In this document: piece after piece, positions 1-10,526 of the stretch
Layout of the letters: each line of letters begins with the position of its first letter
Numbering within the stretch: position 1 is the first letter of the stretch
Assembly: GCA_015501055.1 (NCBI GenBank)
Contig: JADNYV010000527.1
Span: 1-23,661, forward strand
Origin: Mucidula mucida
Lineage: Eukaryota > Basidiomycota > Agaricomycetes > Agaricales > Physalacriaceae
Length of the DNA: 23,661 nucleotides
Direction: 5' to 3'
Translations under genes and position numbers: made by a program
The notes under the pieces: generated by a model
Databases searched by the model: none
Told to the model about the DNA's origin: nothing
Seen by the model: only the letters and a program-made list of their open reading frames with translations

Positions 1-2
1 GC

Positions 3-605
3 CAGCAGTCAACTCCTACCTCAGAATCTACGCAGCCTAATCTCACACAGACACTCTCTGGCTCTCACATCAAAACAAGTCCTCTCAATCATGACGAAAC
101 GGATCTTGTTGCGCCTTCCAGTCCTGTCTCGTCAAAGATAAGTCCAATTACGACGTACTTTTCCAGTCCTCTCAGTGTCAACGACTCCTCTCCTTCACCT
201 CGTTCGCCATCTTCGTCGTCCTTGACGAAACGCCTGTTTGAGACCGAAATAACTGCTCGTGAAACCAAGAAGGCGCGCATCTTGCAGGACACGCCGAATC
301 AAGACCAGCCGACTCCGTCTGAAGGACAGGTCGTCGAATCATCGAAGAAGGCGAACAAGTTGTGGCGGCGCGCGACTAGGAGCTTTGGGAAGACTCAAGA
401 GCGCATTGTGTCGCCGATAGGCAGGAATGCGGTCGTCGGAGATTCGTCAGGCGGTGACCCGCAAACATCGCCTATCACTAAGACCATTCCGGGCTCGTTT
501 CTATCGCATGGGGAGCATTTGGAGGGTATCTGGCGTAAGAGACTCGTCCGAGAGAAAGAGAATGAAGATGTTGAGAAGGTGGAGTATGCCTGGACATATC
601 TGTAG
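3..605 (+). CDS. C-terminal part of a Ser/Pro-rich, probably disordered protein (5' end outside window)
   Basis: One frame is open from base 3 to the TAG at 603-605, about 200 residues, with no start near the window edge, so this is the tail of a longer protein. Its first 75 residues are rich in Ser, Thr and Pro. A basic cluster (KKANKLWRRATR) and a charged end (EKENEDVEK) follow, finishing in EYAWTYL. No catalytic domain is visible. The segment SPITTYF resembles a degenerate PCNA-interacting peptide (hydrophobic, two residues, then two aromatics), as found in the tails of replication and licensing factors such as Cdt2. It lacks the usual leading Gln, so that reading is weak. Composition and the clean stop argue for real coding sequence; the identity is unknown. 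Confidence 0.6.
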   Translation, partial: QQSTPTSESTQPNLTQTLSGSHIKTSPLNHDETDLVAPSSPVSSKISPITTYFSSPLSVNDSSPSPRSPSSSSLTKRLFETEITARETKKARILQDTPNQDQPTPSEGQVVESSKKANKLWRRATRSFGKTQERIVSPIGRNAVVGDSSGGDPQTSPITKTIPGSFLSHGEHLEGIWRKRLVREKENEDVEKVEYAWTYL

Positions 606-3600
606 TGGTTTCGGCGGACACTGGTGAAGCTTCTATTCGGGCATCGTTCGTCAATTTGTATATCCACCTATCCACTTGTGAAAAATATCATTGCTGTTGT
701 TGCTACTGTCATTCAGTACAATCCTTCATGCGCACTGAAACTCACCTCCTCTGGGTTGGAGTTTCGCCGTATTTATCAAGGACTTTCTTAGAGCCTACCC
801 AGAGAAAACAGCGCCACACTAAAAACACTGACGGGGTTCCCTTATCCGCGCCTTTAGATTTTTGATGTACGGCACTACTCACTGAAAATCACCTCTTTGG
901 GTTCACAGAAACCGTCATCCGGATATCATGTTTACTTACAAACCCAACTTCTCCAGCTGTCACTGCTGACACAAACATCGCTACCCGCGGACACATGTAT
1001 TCGGAAACTCTGTTCGGTAGGAGGTCTTGTGAAGTTTGAATGGACAGAGAAGGGTCCTAGTAGAGACAGTGTATAACACCACGAAGAGAGAAAACGTAGA
1101 CTAACGATATAATACAAATAGTGTATGGCAATGCGGCGATCCAAGTAATATGCGTAAATGTCCGGAAAAGTGCCAGTGATAGACCAATGCAAGATAGAGG
1201 CAGCACCACGCCAAAGAGGAGTCCAAGTCCAAGTCATGCCCACTGCCAACCAGTGGCAAGCGTAGCATACCAGACCCTCGAGCAATACAAGAAAACACGA
1301 AATCCAGTCTCGCATTTGACTCCGGGCTGGGAACATCGTCATCCAGCCGATTGATAGAACCTCGTCCAGAGGACATCGGTAGTCCCATACCACGTCATGC
1401 ATCCGTTCCAGTTCCTGAAAGTGTGCGAGTAGGAGCGTAGGTCGGTAGCGAATGCACTGTGCTTTGACATCGATGAAAGTTGAGCTTGATGGTAGAATTC
1501 AGAGGGAAGAACGTAGGATCAAAGTTCCATCCTGGAGAAGGCAAGGGAGAGAACATTACTTGTGCATGCTCTATTGTGGATACGTCGCGATGATATCCAT
1601 GCAACGCGAACGGAGATCGAGACACAAAATGCAAGTCATGAGGCGATAGAAGAGGAGAGTGAGAGGATTCCGATGTTGATGATGGTGGCGATGAAGACGA
1701 CGCGAACAACTGACGGCAACAATGCGAAGTCGAAGTCGGAGCGCGGTGTTTGGTCCTACGTCGCTGCTTGGCATGATCATGCTCGCTGTGCTTGCGCTGA
1801 CAATCCTCTACTCACCTGTTGGCCTCTATACTTAATCCCGTCGCCCTCTCCCCTTTAAAACACGCACGCTGGTACGGCCATGCCCAACACGAATGCATCG
1901 GCACGGCAGGATAAACAGCATCCTTGGAACATGAAGCGGACATGGTCGAACAGCTCCTCTGGCCTCCGCATTGCCATGGATTGCGTGAAAGGCCTCACTC
2001 GTTCATGAGCTTGAGAGTTCTATCCTGCATCATAATGAGCATCGGCCCTTGGGCTGAGGCCACGTCCTTGGAACAAGGCCACTGGACTTCCTTCTCTATA
2101 TCCGTTTCAAAATGTGACTGGAAAATGTTCAGGCGCTGGCGAATGTCGATGGCGTTCAGTCAAGGGTAGTTACGGGTAAGGTAGCACTCGCCTCTTTGTA
2201 CATTTCGAAGAACTGCATCCGTCGTTGGATAGCGAGATCGAAAGCACCTCTGATTCCATCGTTCCCGCTAAAGCGCGTGTTGAACGTTGTATCTCAACTC
2301 GCGAATTTTGCCTAACCTTGTTCTGTCAAATCTCGAATTGGCGACAACGGAAAGCCTGCGCAGTTTGGCGTTCGTGAAGCCAACAAGTTCCTCTTGCCAG
2401 CCGGCAGCGCACAACTATTCGATGACTCTGGATTAAATGTACAGATTAGCGTTGTTGTCAACTCGATTATCGATAAGAACATACAAACCGAAGCAACGTT
2501 TACGAGTGTCTGTTTCAGCCTGTGCTTCTTCGGAGCCATTCGTTCCGCCGAGACGAGAACAAACGATTCGCGTGTTGTAAGATCTTCAGATCATCGGACC
2601 CCCATGATGCTTTCAATAGAGTAGAACGGAGCCTGCTGGATACATGATAAGCACGCCTGACCCGGAGAGAAGAGAAAGGACCAACTTTAGCCATTCATCG
2701 TACGCGAACACCTCGAGCAGAGTGGAACACGGTAGCCTACTAGCCCCATTGACTCCTCCAATCCGACTCGCATATTTCAGAGCATCGCTAATTCAGCATG
2801 AGGGGATTGAAAACAAGTTTAGACGATCGCACAGACCAAGCTTACACTGTGTCGCATCCTACATAGGTCTTGTGCAGTTCCTCGCTTGTCCTACGATAAG
2901 GAAGTTTATTATTTGCAGTAAAACAAGAGTTGGCATACCTGACGGCCAATCTAACGCGAATGGGTCAATGAGTACATTCGTGGCGCTACAAGGCAAGAGA
3001 CGCGGCAGCATCATACGCGAGCATTTCATTTTCGTTGTCGTTGATTTGAACGCCGCGTAAGTCGCAATCCAAAAGTCAAACAGTCGGTCCTCAAGTTCGA
3101 TATCAGGGCTGCCGCCATTGTTTATGCGCGACACCGGTCATGTCCATGATGCCAAGCTTAGTAGAACATGGTGGTGGTCGGAGACAGAAACTCGATCGCG
3201 GCACCGACCCGCCCAGCCGGTGTCTCCCTTTTAGGACAGATGTCGTCCCGCCCACCGTTTAATTGAAGATTCTATTAGCAACCAAGCCGAAGTCGGAAAG
3301 CATTAGCAGGTTCCATGAGCATGTTAAGTAGATTTTGTCAGCAGTAGCGGCGAATGCTTCAAGCAAGGAGAGGAGCTATCAACGAAAATACAAAGGGGGA
3401 CCGACACTGCTAATGAACTGGAACACAAAAGGGTTAAGAAAAGGAGCATCCAGACACATAACTAGTATACAGCAGCAAGGACTGGCTTTACCTGACCTTG
3501 CTGCACTAATCCCCCCCACATCTTATCAGATTGGCTGGCTAGCACCGAAAAATAACTCGGTAGAGTGCCTGCGAGTGCAGAAATGTATCTCAAAGGAAAT

Positions 3601-3754
3601 TCCCGTCGTTCGTTGAGGTTTGACCCACGTTAGACAGCAGGTATGTCAATGTAATGGCACAGACCTTGCATCATACGAGTAGTCCCGCATCTGCTACTTC
3701 TCCACCTTGAGATTTTTTGTATCAATAAAATTTCATCGAAATCTGTACCATAGA
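606..3754. other. Gene-poor stretch with unassigned protein-like fragments
   Basis: No complete gene could be built here. Several short segments read like protein but in changing frames and on both strands. One is a minus-strand fragment at 1995-2290 (separate entry). Another is a plus-strand open frame at about 2331-2624 containing NGKPAQFGVREANKF and AQLFDDSGLNVQISVVV. A third is a minus-strand frame at 2859-3134 with a possible 48-base intron. On the minus strand between 900 and 1700, all three frames carry short hydrophobic or Trp-rich runs broken by stops, as expected for a decayed or heavily spliced membrane-protein gene. I saw no tRNA, rRNA or transposase motifs. Positions 3135-3754 show nothing recognisable. 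Confidence 0.4.
1995..2290 (-). pseudogene. Fragment of an unidentified spliced or frameshifted gene
   Basis: Reading down from about 2283, the minus strand encodes a segment including RGAFDLAIQRRMQFFEMYKE. In another frame it then gives RLNIFQSHFETDIEKEVQW and QGPMLIMMQDRTLKLMNE before a stop at 1997-1995. The two parts join in phase if a 38-base GT-AG segment (2173-2136) is removed. That is short for this locus, where confident introns are 44-60 bases, so a single-base frameshift is an equally good explanation. The charged, helical-looking composition is unlike random translation. I do not recognise the family and saw no convincing start exon or continuation. It could be an exon pair of a larger gene or a relic. 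Confidence 0.25.
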
Positions 3755-4144
3755 CTACGTTGTTGTATCGTGCAAGTCAAGCAGATTCCTCCGAAGACAA
3801 CCTATAGGAAACGACACAAAATCCTCGCTTCGCCACTTGAACTCGGAATCTAGAGTGTATTCAAAAGTTCCGTCAGATGAATAGCAACACGAATGGATCA
3901 TGACGGCCGGATAGCAGAACATCAACTCGCATTTTGAGCATTCGAACACAAACCTGTCGAGTGCGAGATCCAAGTCTGTGTCCAGTAAGCGCCGGAGCTT
4001 GGAGTTCATTGTCTCGTATAGAAGCGCAGATATCCTCGAGTATCCCGACAGTGAAGAGCGATAAACGTATGCATGTGCATTCTTCGAGGCGTGAAGTATG
4101 CTACAATGGGGTAGCTCGGCGCCTATTTGAAGGAAGATGTCCAT
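3755..4144 (-). CDS. Short hypothetical protein with a Cys/His-containing C-terminal half
   Basis: A 129-residue open frame starts at MDIFLQIG and ends at a TAG. Around residues 68-87 there is a C-x2-C-x5-C...H-x-CC arrangement (ECSKCELMFC, then MIHSCC). This recalls the small zinc-binding tails seen in some agaric F-box-like proteins, but no F-box is visible. The frame stays open for about 20 codons upstream of the chosen Met, so the true start, or an upstream exon, may differ. It is the nearest minus-strand neighbour downstream of the small membrane protein gene, but nothing shows that they work together. It could also be the 3' remnant of a larger gene; the function is unknown. Confidence 0.35.
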   Translation of the reverse strand: MDIFLQIGAELPHCSILHASKNAHAYVYRSSLSGYSRISALLYETMNSKLRRLLDTDLDLALDRFVFECSKCELMFCYPAVMIHSCCYSSDGTFEYTLDSEFKWRSEDFVSFPIGCLRRNLLDLHDTTT

Positions 4145-4623
4145 GAGGGGCGACGAGCTAATGTGTCTGACAGTGATGGTGAGAGGGTAAAGTACTCTGG
4201 CTTAAACCTTCTGAAGTTGTAGTTGTAAGCAGTGATACTATCACAGCCATTCAGCGTCGAACTTAGATCACAGAATCTTCAAAATCGCAAAAGCAACGGG
4301 TGCCAATTTGAATATCTGGGTCCGCGCAAGGAAGCGCACTGCGGACGTTCTAGCAGGCATCGCTGCACATTACAGTGATAGCATCAAAATGCATTGGTAG
4401 TCAAGTTGGTAGTAGAACAGAGAAATAAGTAGGAATAAATACAGATAGTGAGCTAGCGATACAGTGCGTGAAAATGCGAAAGGGTGGGCGTAAAATCGTG
4501 GATGAAGGAGAGTGTATGCGTGTGGGGTTCCAAGGAGAGTGTGTATGCACGCAGGGATGACGGAGGCTGCATATGTGGGGGGTCGAAGGATGATGTGCAG
4601 CGTACTGCAAAGATGGTGGTGAT
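4145..4623. other. Intergenic region, nothing recognised
   Basis: This lies between the short Cys-containing ORF and the small membrane protein gene, both on the minus strand. It would hold the 3' untranslated region of the membrane protein gene and the promoter of the short ORF. The unspliced frame of the upstream gene runs through part of it only because intron and UTR happen to lack stops. I saw no repeat, RNA gene or clear regulatory motif. Confidence 0.4.
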
Positions 4624-5113
4624 TTAAAGGTAGCCGCGAACTGCAGCCCAGATGGAGACACCAGCGACGATGCCAAAGAGAGTAACGACGAGCAATGCAA
4701 CCAGGCATCGCCGCGCCCACTTCATCTCCGCCGTCCTGATCCTGTCCACAACCACCTGCTTCTCCGCGTCCGTTTTGTCTGGCAGCCATTCGCCGGCAGC
4801 GTCTGGGGCGCGTAATGGTGAAAATAGGATGAATATGCCCAGAATCCAGAATGGAGGGAATACTAAAGGGTGGCGTAAGACTTCGGGTTTGAATGAGGGC
4901 GGCGGGATACTTACAGAATCCGAATTTGAACAAGTACATGGCGAGCGTCACAGGCTCGTCTTTGAGTGTGTATTCAGGAGGAGGCGAGGCCTCGTACTCC
5001 ATGTATGGTGGCAACTCCGTAGAGAGGCGGCGGTCGTGGCGGCTTTCGCGCGTCTCTGTCGAGAATGTGTATCCGGCGGCGGTAAGGGCGTCGGCAGTCA
5101 TAAAGGAAGACAT
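4624..5113 (-). CDS. Small two-TM membrane protein, two exons, 145 aa
   Basis: Exon 1 is 5113-4915 and exon 2 is 4862-4624. The 52-base intron (4914-4863) begins GTAAGT and ends TTTAG. The product starts MSSFMTADAL, has a polar N-terminal half with PPPEYTLKDEP (about residues 45-55), then FKFGFLFPPFW leading into a first hydrophobic segment (about 67-83). An acidic/basic linker (about 86-112) follows, and then a second strong transmembrane helix (LVALLVVTLFGIVAG...) ending in RGYL. No signal peptide or catalytic motif is seen. The pattern of two helices around a charged loop, after a disordered cytosolic tail, matches uncharacterised membrane proteins of Agaricomycetes; this is recognition by architecture only. 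The unspliced frame would give a 247-residue product with an unlikely His/Tyr-rich tail, so splicing is preferred. Confidence 0.82.
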
Positions 5114-5946
5114 ATTGGTCGTTGAGTTGGGACTGGCTGAATTCCGCTGGGGGGTTTGTTGATTCTCTCGCCATCTCGCTTCCGTTATATGCGATCAGGA
5201 GGGACGAAAGCAATTGAGAAGGAAAAAGTGGGAATAGCCAAATGAGGCAACTCCATCGAGAACAAATACACGACAACGATACTTTCGCCCTGGCAACCAA
5301 GTCGTTGTCTTCCGGCAATTGGCTCCAGAGAATACTAAACATAGGAAACATTGACCCACACGCTCCCACAATATCGAGAACAACAGTCGACAATACAATA
5401 ACAGTGATGTGTTGTTATTCTATACCATCAGTGCCTCGCTTTGAACAAGGCAAGAGACAAGGACAACAAGGGCTCGACGTGTTGTTCTTGTTTGAGGGAG
5501 CAGTTTCTCTAGCACAGCCCAGCATCTCCATCTCGACATGGTATGTATCCCCGAAGATGAATAAGTATATTCCTTAGATGCTTCTTTTGATTTACAGTGA
5601 GAACAAAAATTCAACACATAAACCCAGATAGGCGTGGTGCACTCCAATTTCTGCTCGACTGACTGGCGTTGAATACAAATCACAACGCCTGAGAAACGGT
5701 TTCCTGAAATGCGGCTGATGTTCACGCACAGGCTTCTCGCGAATCCCCGACAAACACCCAGAACTTGGACTGGTCTAGTCCTTTGTCGACCGTCCCCCAA
5801 TCAAACGGGAACTCCGCAACGATATTTCAAAGTCGAAATCATCTTGTTAAGCGTACATCCCAGTCCTCTACACGACACGGTCCCGAGCCAGTAACTCGGG
5901 GGGTATAATGATTTCAATGTCCTCCAGGCGTACATCATGTAGATCG
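5114..5946. other. Intergenic region between the small membrane protein and the quinone oxidoreductase
   Basis: This 833-base gap contains the promoter of the minus-strand membrane protein gene (its 5114 side) and the 3' flank of the quinone oxidoreductase. Scattered open frames of 60-130 codons overlap one another on both strands and show no domain motif or consistent splice pattern. I see no gene, tRNA or repeat here. Confidence 0.4.
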
Positions 5947-7336
5947 TCATGATATCTCTACAACAATCTTCCCACTACAGAAACAAACCTATCAGCATCA
6001 CTTCCAGAGTCTACAATTGAAAGGACGTACATGTTCTTATTCGCCTCAATCTCATTATGCGCATCCTTTATGTCGCGCCAGTTGTACACCTTGTGAATGT
6101 AGGTCTTAATCGGTCCCGCACCATCCTTGCCCGTTATCTGTTCGACAAAGTCATTCTTAAATCTAATAACGCACAGACATGTCAGCGAAACCACAGACAA
6201 GAAAACAACGTAGACAAACTTTGTTATAAGATCCGTCTGATAATCAATACTTCGTGTACGCAGCGTCGAGCCTTGGATGCGCAGGCGCTTCAGAAGTAAC
6301 GGGCTGATATCAACATCGCCATGCAAGATGTGACCTAGAAATACCAAGTGAGCATGTAGGGTTCCTTGCACCACTGTGAAGACGCACCACTTAGGAATGC
6401 AAAGATCGTCATCCGGCCATCCACAGCGAGCGAAGAGATATTCTTTTCCCAGTGTGTGCGGCCGACGAAGTCCAGTATCACGTCAACGCCCTTGCCCTCC
6501 GTGATTTTCTTGACTTCGGCCGCAAAGTCTTCCGTGCGATAATTCACCGCGTGCGTCGCACCATTAGGGATGTTGAGCAGGAAATCGAGCTTCTCCTTCG
6601 TTGACGCGGTAGCGATGACGTTCTTGCTGCAAGCGCAAGTCAGATTGAGTCCGTCGGAAACTGAATAGAAGAACACTCACGCTCCAAGAACGCGCGCCAT
6701 TTGGATGGCAGCCATCCCAACACCTGTCGCTGCTGCATGAATGAGAACGCTTTCGCCCTTCTTCAGCTCGCCGTACACGACCACGCCCTGATATGCTGCA
6801 GATCGCATCAATACTACGCCGGATATAGCCAAGCTGTCAACTCACCCGTCAAAAAGACCTCCGGAATGCTGGCAGCCTCCACCCAATCGAGATGCGCCGG
6901 TTTGCGCATCAAATGCGTTTGCTCGACAGCTATATACTCAGCATAAGCGCCCTAACAACCCGTCAGTAACTCGTCCCTCGATAAGAAGAGAACCTACCCC
7001 CACAGCCAGCCCCATCACCTCATCGCCGACATTCCACGCATCAGACGTGTTCGGTCCTTTCTCGGCGACATGTCCAGAGAACTCGACACCCAGAATGCCG
7101 GGTGCGTTGGGCGGGAGGGGATACTGGCCTTCTCGTTCTAATATGTCCATCCGGTTTAGACCGAAGGCTTTTATCTGTGAAGGCGATGAGCGTCGAGGAG
7201 GAAAAAAAGCAAGGAAGAGTGGACGGACCTTGACGATGAGCTGACCGCTCCCAGCGATAGGCATCGGCATTTCGCCCATGAAGAGGTTTTCGACGGGGCC
7301 CTTTGAGTCCTTGACGAGTATAGCGCGCATAGACAT
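5947..7336 (-). CDS. Zinc-free MDR quinone oxidoreductase (PIG3-like), 8 exons, 339 aa
   Basis: This is a medium-chain dehydrogenase/reductase expected to reduce quinones or activated enones with NADPH in the cytosol. Exons are 7336-7229, 7174-6998, 6951-6846, 6795-6681, 6626-6388, 6334-6220, 6162-6031 and 5974-5947; introns are 46-57 bases and all phases agree. The N-terminal GroES-like half includes GLNRMDILEREGQYPLP and VGDEVMGLAVGGAYAEY. The Rossmann half carries AATGVG (residues 152-157), VDVILDFVG and GRMTIFAFLSG. The end has LLLKRLRIQGSTLRTRS and NIGKIVVEIS, all as in PIG3/quinone oxidoreductases. The zinc-ligand Cys sets are absent, which separates it from the zinc enzyme at 9025-10478. 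Length is normal for the family. Its start lies 220 bases from a large inverted repeat. The substrate is not predictable. Confidence 0.93.
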
Positions 7337-7556
7337 GATGGAGAGTAGATTGAAGAAAATAGAGCACTAGGGGTCTTTCCCAAGGTGGTGGTACAAAGTC
7401 TGGTAGATGGCCTTAAGAATCGCAGACTTATGTAAGTCGCCGGCATCTGATCTGTGGCGCGCCCAAAGGGCGCGTCTCAAAGTAACACGCGACATGAGTG
7501 CGATTCGGAGGATGTCAACAGACCCCGAATCGGACCATCTATATCTAGATGATTGA

Positions 7557-7871
7557 TACTATGCTGTCCTCGGTGTTGTTTCGCCAGGATATTGTATCGG
7601 TCGTCGATCGCGCCTTAAACGATGGAATTCGCCTCAATTCCTCGCGGATTCTACTCCGTACTATGTCTTCTATAATGCCATATAAAAAGTTGAACGAAAA
7701 CAAATGAGAACTCGTTGAGATTCAGCCGGAGGGGTGTAAGTGAGTTCCTTGAGGCAAACACTACTAGTGAAAGTTTACACTACCGGGAATTCGGCTGGCT
7801 GTAGAGCAAGAGTAGATGTATATACTGCTACTTGTACCTTTTCCGGATCAAAATCGAAGGGAAACATCGTA
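7557..7871 (+). repeat. Left arm of the inverted repeat
   Basis: It pairs with 8165-8488 on the opposite strand. Matching landmarks include ccaggatattgtatcggtc near the outer end, gttgaacgaaaacaaatgag in the middle and agatgtatatactgctactt near the inner end. The arm is a few bases shorter than its partner because of small deletions. Confidence 0.88.
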
Positions 7872-8164
7872 GGCGTATGAATCTGTGCGGATACCTGCTT
7901 GTCACAATCTTCACATCAAGCATACAAAGTCCGCAAGCGTGTTTCGGCACAGACACGCGCTTTACTTCCGTCCTTAATTTTCGTGGCCAATCGATATCGT
8001 TGGACCCCATCGAAATGCCCGCCGATGATTCGAAGGAAACAAGGGTCCTGTTTTGTCTACAGACGCGAAACGCGCTTGATCACGACTTAGCATGCCATTC
8101 TCGGCAGGACGGCGGACTTTGAAATCCTCATCGCATGTCACGCCTGAGCATCGCAGCAACTTTT

Positions 8165-8488
8165 TACGATGTTTCCCTTCGTTTTTGATCCCGGAAAAGG
8201 TACAAGTAGCAGTATATACATCTACTCTTGCTCTACAGCCAAGCCAAATGTCCCCCGGTAGTGTAAACTTTCACTAGGTAGGTGTTTGCCTCAAGGGAAC
8301 TCACTTACACCCCCTCCGGGCTGAATCTCAACGAGTTCTCATTTGTTTTCGTTCAACTTTTTACATGGCATTATAGAAGACATATTACGGAGTAGAATCC
8401 GCGAGGAATTGAGGCGAAATTCCATCGTTTAAGGCGCGATCGATGACCGATACAATATCCTGGCGAACAACACGATGGACAGATAGTA
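8165..8488 (-). repeat. Right arm of the inverted repeat
   Basis: Reverse complement of the left arm, with small insertions relative to it. Examples are a longer G run in the cggagggggtg segment and a few extra bases in the cacctacctag segment. The differences look like independent mutation after insertion rather than a recent perfect duplication. Confidence 0.88.
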
Positions 8489-9024
8489 AGGCGGGCGAAG
8501 ATTACGGACTTGGTGACAAATTATGGAGATAGGCCATGACGCATACTTGGACTCCGACTCGAGGTGGTGCTTTTCTGCCTGTCCGAATCACTGCCTTGGG
8601 GCCATTGCAAGCGGCGAATTGATTTTCACTTTACCCTCGGATTGCACGATTCTGATTATGGCAGTCCGAATAGCGCGCCAACGTGTGTCCATTCTTCAGT
8701 TAGCCGGAACCTCACCGGAACTGAATTGAACGGAACTTATATCGGCTAAGTTCGCGATATCGACAACTTCACACTTAACCCAAAATCTGATGTTGCCGGA
8801 TTTACGAGGACGTCCGAGTCGGGACAGAAAAGAGAGTTGGAAAAGGTCTGGAACTTATGGTAAGTGGGCAGATGATCCAGAGAGAACCACCGATTGAGCT
8901 TCATGACACGAAATCTTGAGGATCTTCCGTGTCGCGACTCACGTCCTGGGCGCACTAGAAGGCAATTCAGTTTGTACACGTTGCATCTATATTCACCTCC
9001 CCCCAAATGGCGGTCTCCATCGTA
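8489..9024. other. Flank between the fold-back element and the zinc dehydrogenase 3' end
   Basis: This holds the 3' flank of the minus-strand dehydrogenase and the outer border of the repeat. Short open frames on both strands carry no recognised motif and show no splice pattern. I see nothing functional here. Confidence 0.4.
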
Positions 9025-10478
9025 TCAAAGAGAAGGCTTTACAATGACCTTCAACGCGGCTTTACTGCTAATCATATCTAGCGCCTTCTGGTAGTCACGA
9101 GTGGCGAATGCGTTGGTGACCATGCCCTTGACGTTAATCTTTCCGCCGTCCAGGTATGCAACGGCGCGGGGGAAGCAATGAGTTTGGGCAAAAGACCCAA
9201 TGATCTATCGACAAGAATAAGGACAAGTTCACCCAAATCACGAATAGGTATACCCGAATCTCTTCGCCAAAGATCTTGGACGGTTTCCAGTGGACCAGAG
9301 CGGCGTCCGAATAGACGCCATAGACCATCAACGAGCCTCCACGACGAACATAGTTGATCGCGTCGTTGGCAACCGACTCGGCGCCAGTGGCTTCAACCTG
9401 CGAGCATCAGAGTTATTTTCAGTAGACGGAGAACGAAGCGTACCACAGCATCAAATCCATATGGATATTCTTTCTTAATGCGGTCCCAGTCGGCTTGTGG
9501 GTTCTCTCTATCGATCTCGACATAGACGTCCGCGGCATTTATCTCCTGAGCGATGCGTGTCTTGATACCCTTGTTCGCGGCCAGCACGACTTTGGATGCG
9601 CCGTTCATTTTGAGGATCTGCGACAGGATCAAGCCGGTCGGTCCTGCACCGAGAATGAGAACCTCTGCGCCGACGGGGAGCGCGAGCTTGTCGGCACCGT
9701 GTACGGCGCATGCGGCTGGTTCAATGAGCGTCGCTTCCTCGTCCGTGAGATTGTAAATTTTGAAAACTTTCGTGTAATGACTACAGGACGTTCTGAGTGT
9801 TGTTATGGGATGGAGAGAATGGCTTACGCAGCGACGTATTCCGTAAATCCACCAGCTTGAGGAAAGATTAATAGAGGTGCACAAATATCAATGAAGAGCA
9901 TACCGGAGGTGCAGCCTAGGCCGTCGAAGTTTTCGCAGAGAAGATCCTGTCCGCGTCGGCAAAAGAAGCATTCTCCGCACTGTAAATTGTAAGACTCCAG
10001 GAGCCACCATTCAGAAGGAAACGTACAGTCGTGCCAGGATCAACAACACATCTGTCTCCTTCTGTGAATCCTTTGACCGATTTTCCAAATTTCGCGACCT
10101 TGCCAACAACCTCGTGGCCGGGAGTCAACTGCAAAGAGAATTCAGTAGCAATGACGCGTAGTTGAGCCATTACTGACAGGAAATTTGGAGATAAATTCTC
10201 CTAATAAAGGTTAGAGCAATAATGCAGTCAAAGACGAGGGCGTACCTTTGTGGATGTGTTGATCTGTACCGCAGACGCCGCAAGAGAGCACTGAGAATGC
10301 ATTGAGACAAATCTATACCTGTAAAGCGGCGAAAGCACCTTGAAGCAAGATCTCGTTGTCTCCTATCTGCGGGATCGGCTGCTTGAGGATTTCAAAGTTA
10401 CCAGCCTACCAAAGCGCGTCAAATTAGCTGCACACTCTTGGAATCACGACGCACTTGGTGATAGTATACAGCCTCCAT
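9025..10478 (-). CDS. Zinc-dependent alcohol dehydrogenase, sorbitol/arabinitol dehydrogenase type, 10 exons, 341 aa
   Basis: This enzyme is expected to oxidise a secondary alcohol or polyol (or reduce the ketone) with NAD(P). Exons are 10478-10455, 10405-10339, 10290-10246, 10200-10178, 10128-10027, 9979-9904, 9855-9828, 9780-9444, 9397-9254 and 9204-9025; introns are 45-49 bases. The catalytic zinc ligands are visible as Cys37 in SCGVCGTD and His58-Glu59 in PGHE. The structural zinc site is complete (Cys88, 91, 94, 102 in [15 protein letters not shown]). The nucleotide-binding loop is GAGPTG (166-171). Length matches the family. The start is ATG in the first short exon (MEAVYYHQ), which joins in phase to AGNFEIL. 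Among MDR zinc enzymes it most resembles fungal D-arabinitol/sorbitol dehydrogenases, but the substrate is inference. Confidence 0.95.
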
Positions 10479-10520
10479 GGTCGATATCGATGAAGGGATT
10501 CCGGGCCAGAGCAGGCTGCA

Positions 10521-10526
10521 TAAATA
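10521..10526 (-). promoter_or_regulatory. TATA-like box of the zinc dehydrogenase gene
   Basis: On the minus strand the sequence reads catatttatgc, about 45 bases upstream of the start codon at 10478. The position is plausible for a fungal core promoter with a short leader. The support is a single AT-rich hexamer. Confidence 0.3.

Larger units (their letters stand above)
7557..8488. mobile_element. Fold-back/MITE-like element with ~320-base inverted arms
   Basis: Left arm 7557-7871 and right arm 8165-8488 are reverse complements of each other, roughly nine bases in ten by eye with scattered small indels. A unique spacer of about 293 bases (7872-8164) separates them. The outer ends read CTATGCTGTCC and, reversed, CTATCTGTCC. 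Each is bordered by TA, compatible with a TA target-site duplication as used by Tc1/mariner-type elements. Neither arms nor spacer encode a transposase, so the element is non-autonomous. A simple genomic inverted duplication is the alternative. If transcribed, the arms could form a hairpin of about 315 base pairs. It lies between the two MDR genes. Confidence 0.85.

Noticed and set aside
932..1402. 156-codon minus-strand frame with Trp-rich hydrophobic stretches
   Set aside because: The other two frames in the same stretch look equally protein-like, and no splice model joins them, so no gene is claimed.
4370..5113. Unspliced 247-codon minus-strand frame
   Set aside because: Past 4914 it runs through an intron and continues out of frame with the second membrane helix. 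The spliced 145-residue model has consensus splice sites and a sensible helix pattern.
7458..7474. Short GC-rich hairpin (7-base arms, AAA loop) upstream of the quinone oxidoreductase
   Set aside because: It is too short and isolated to call a terminator or regulator site in a eukaryote.
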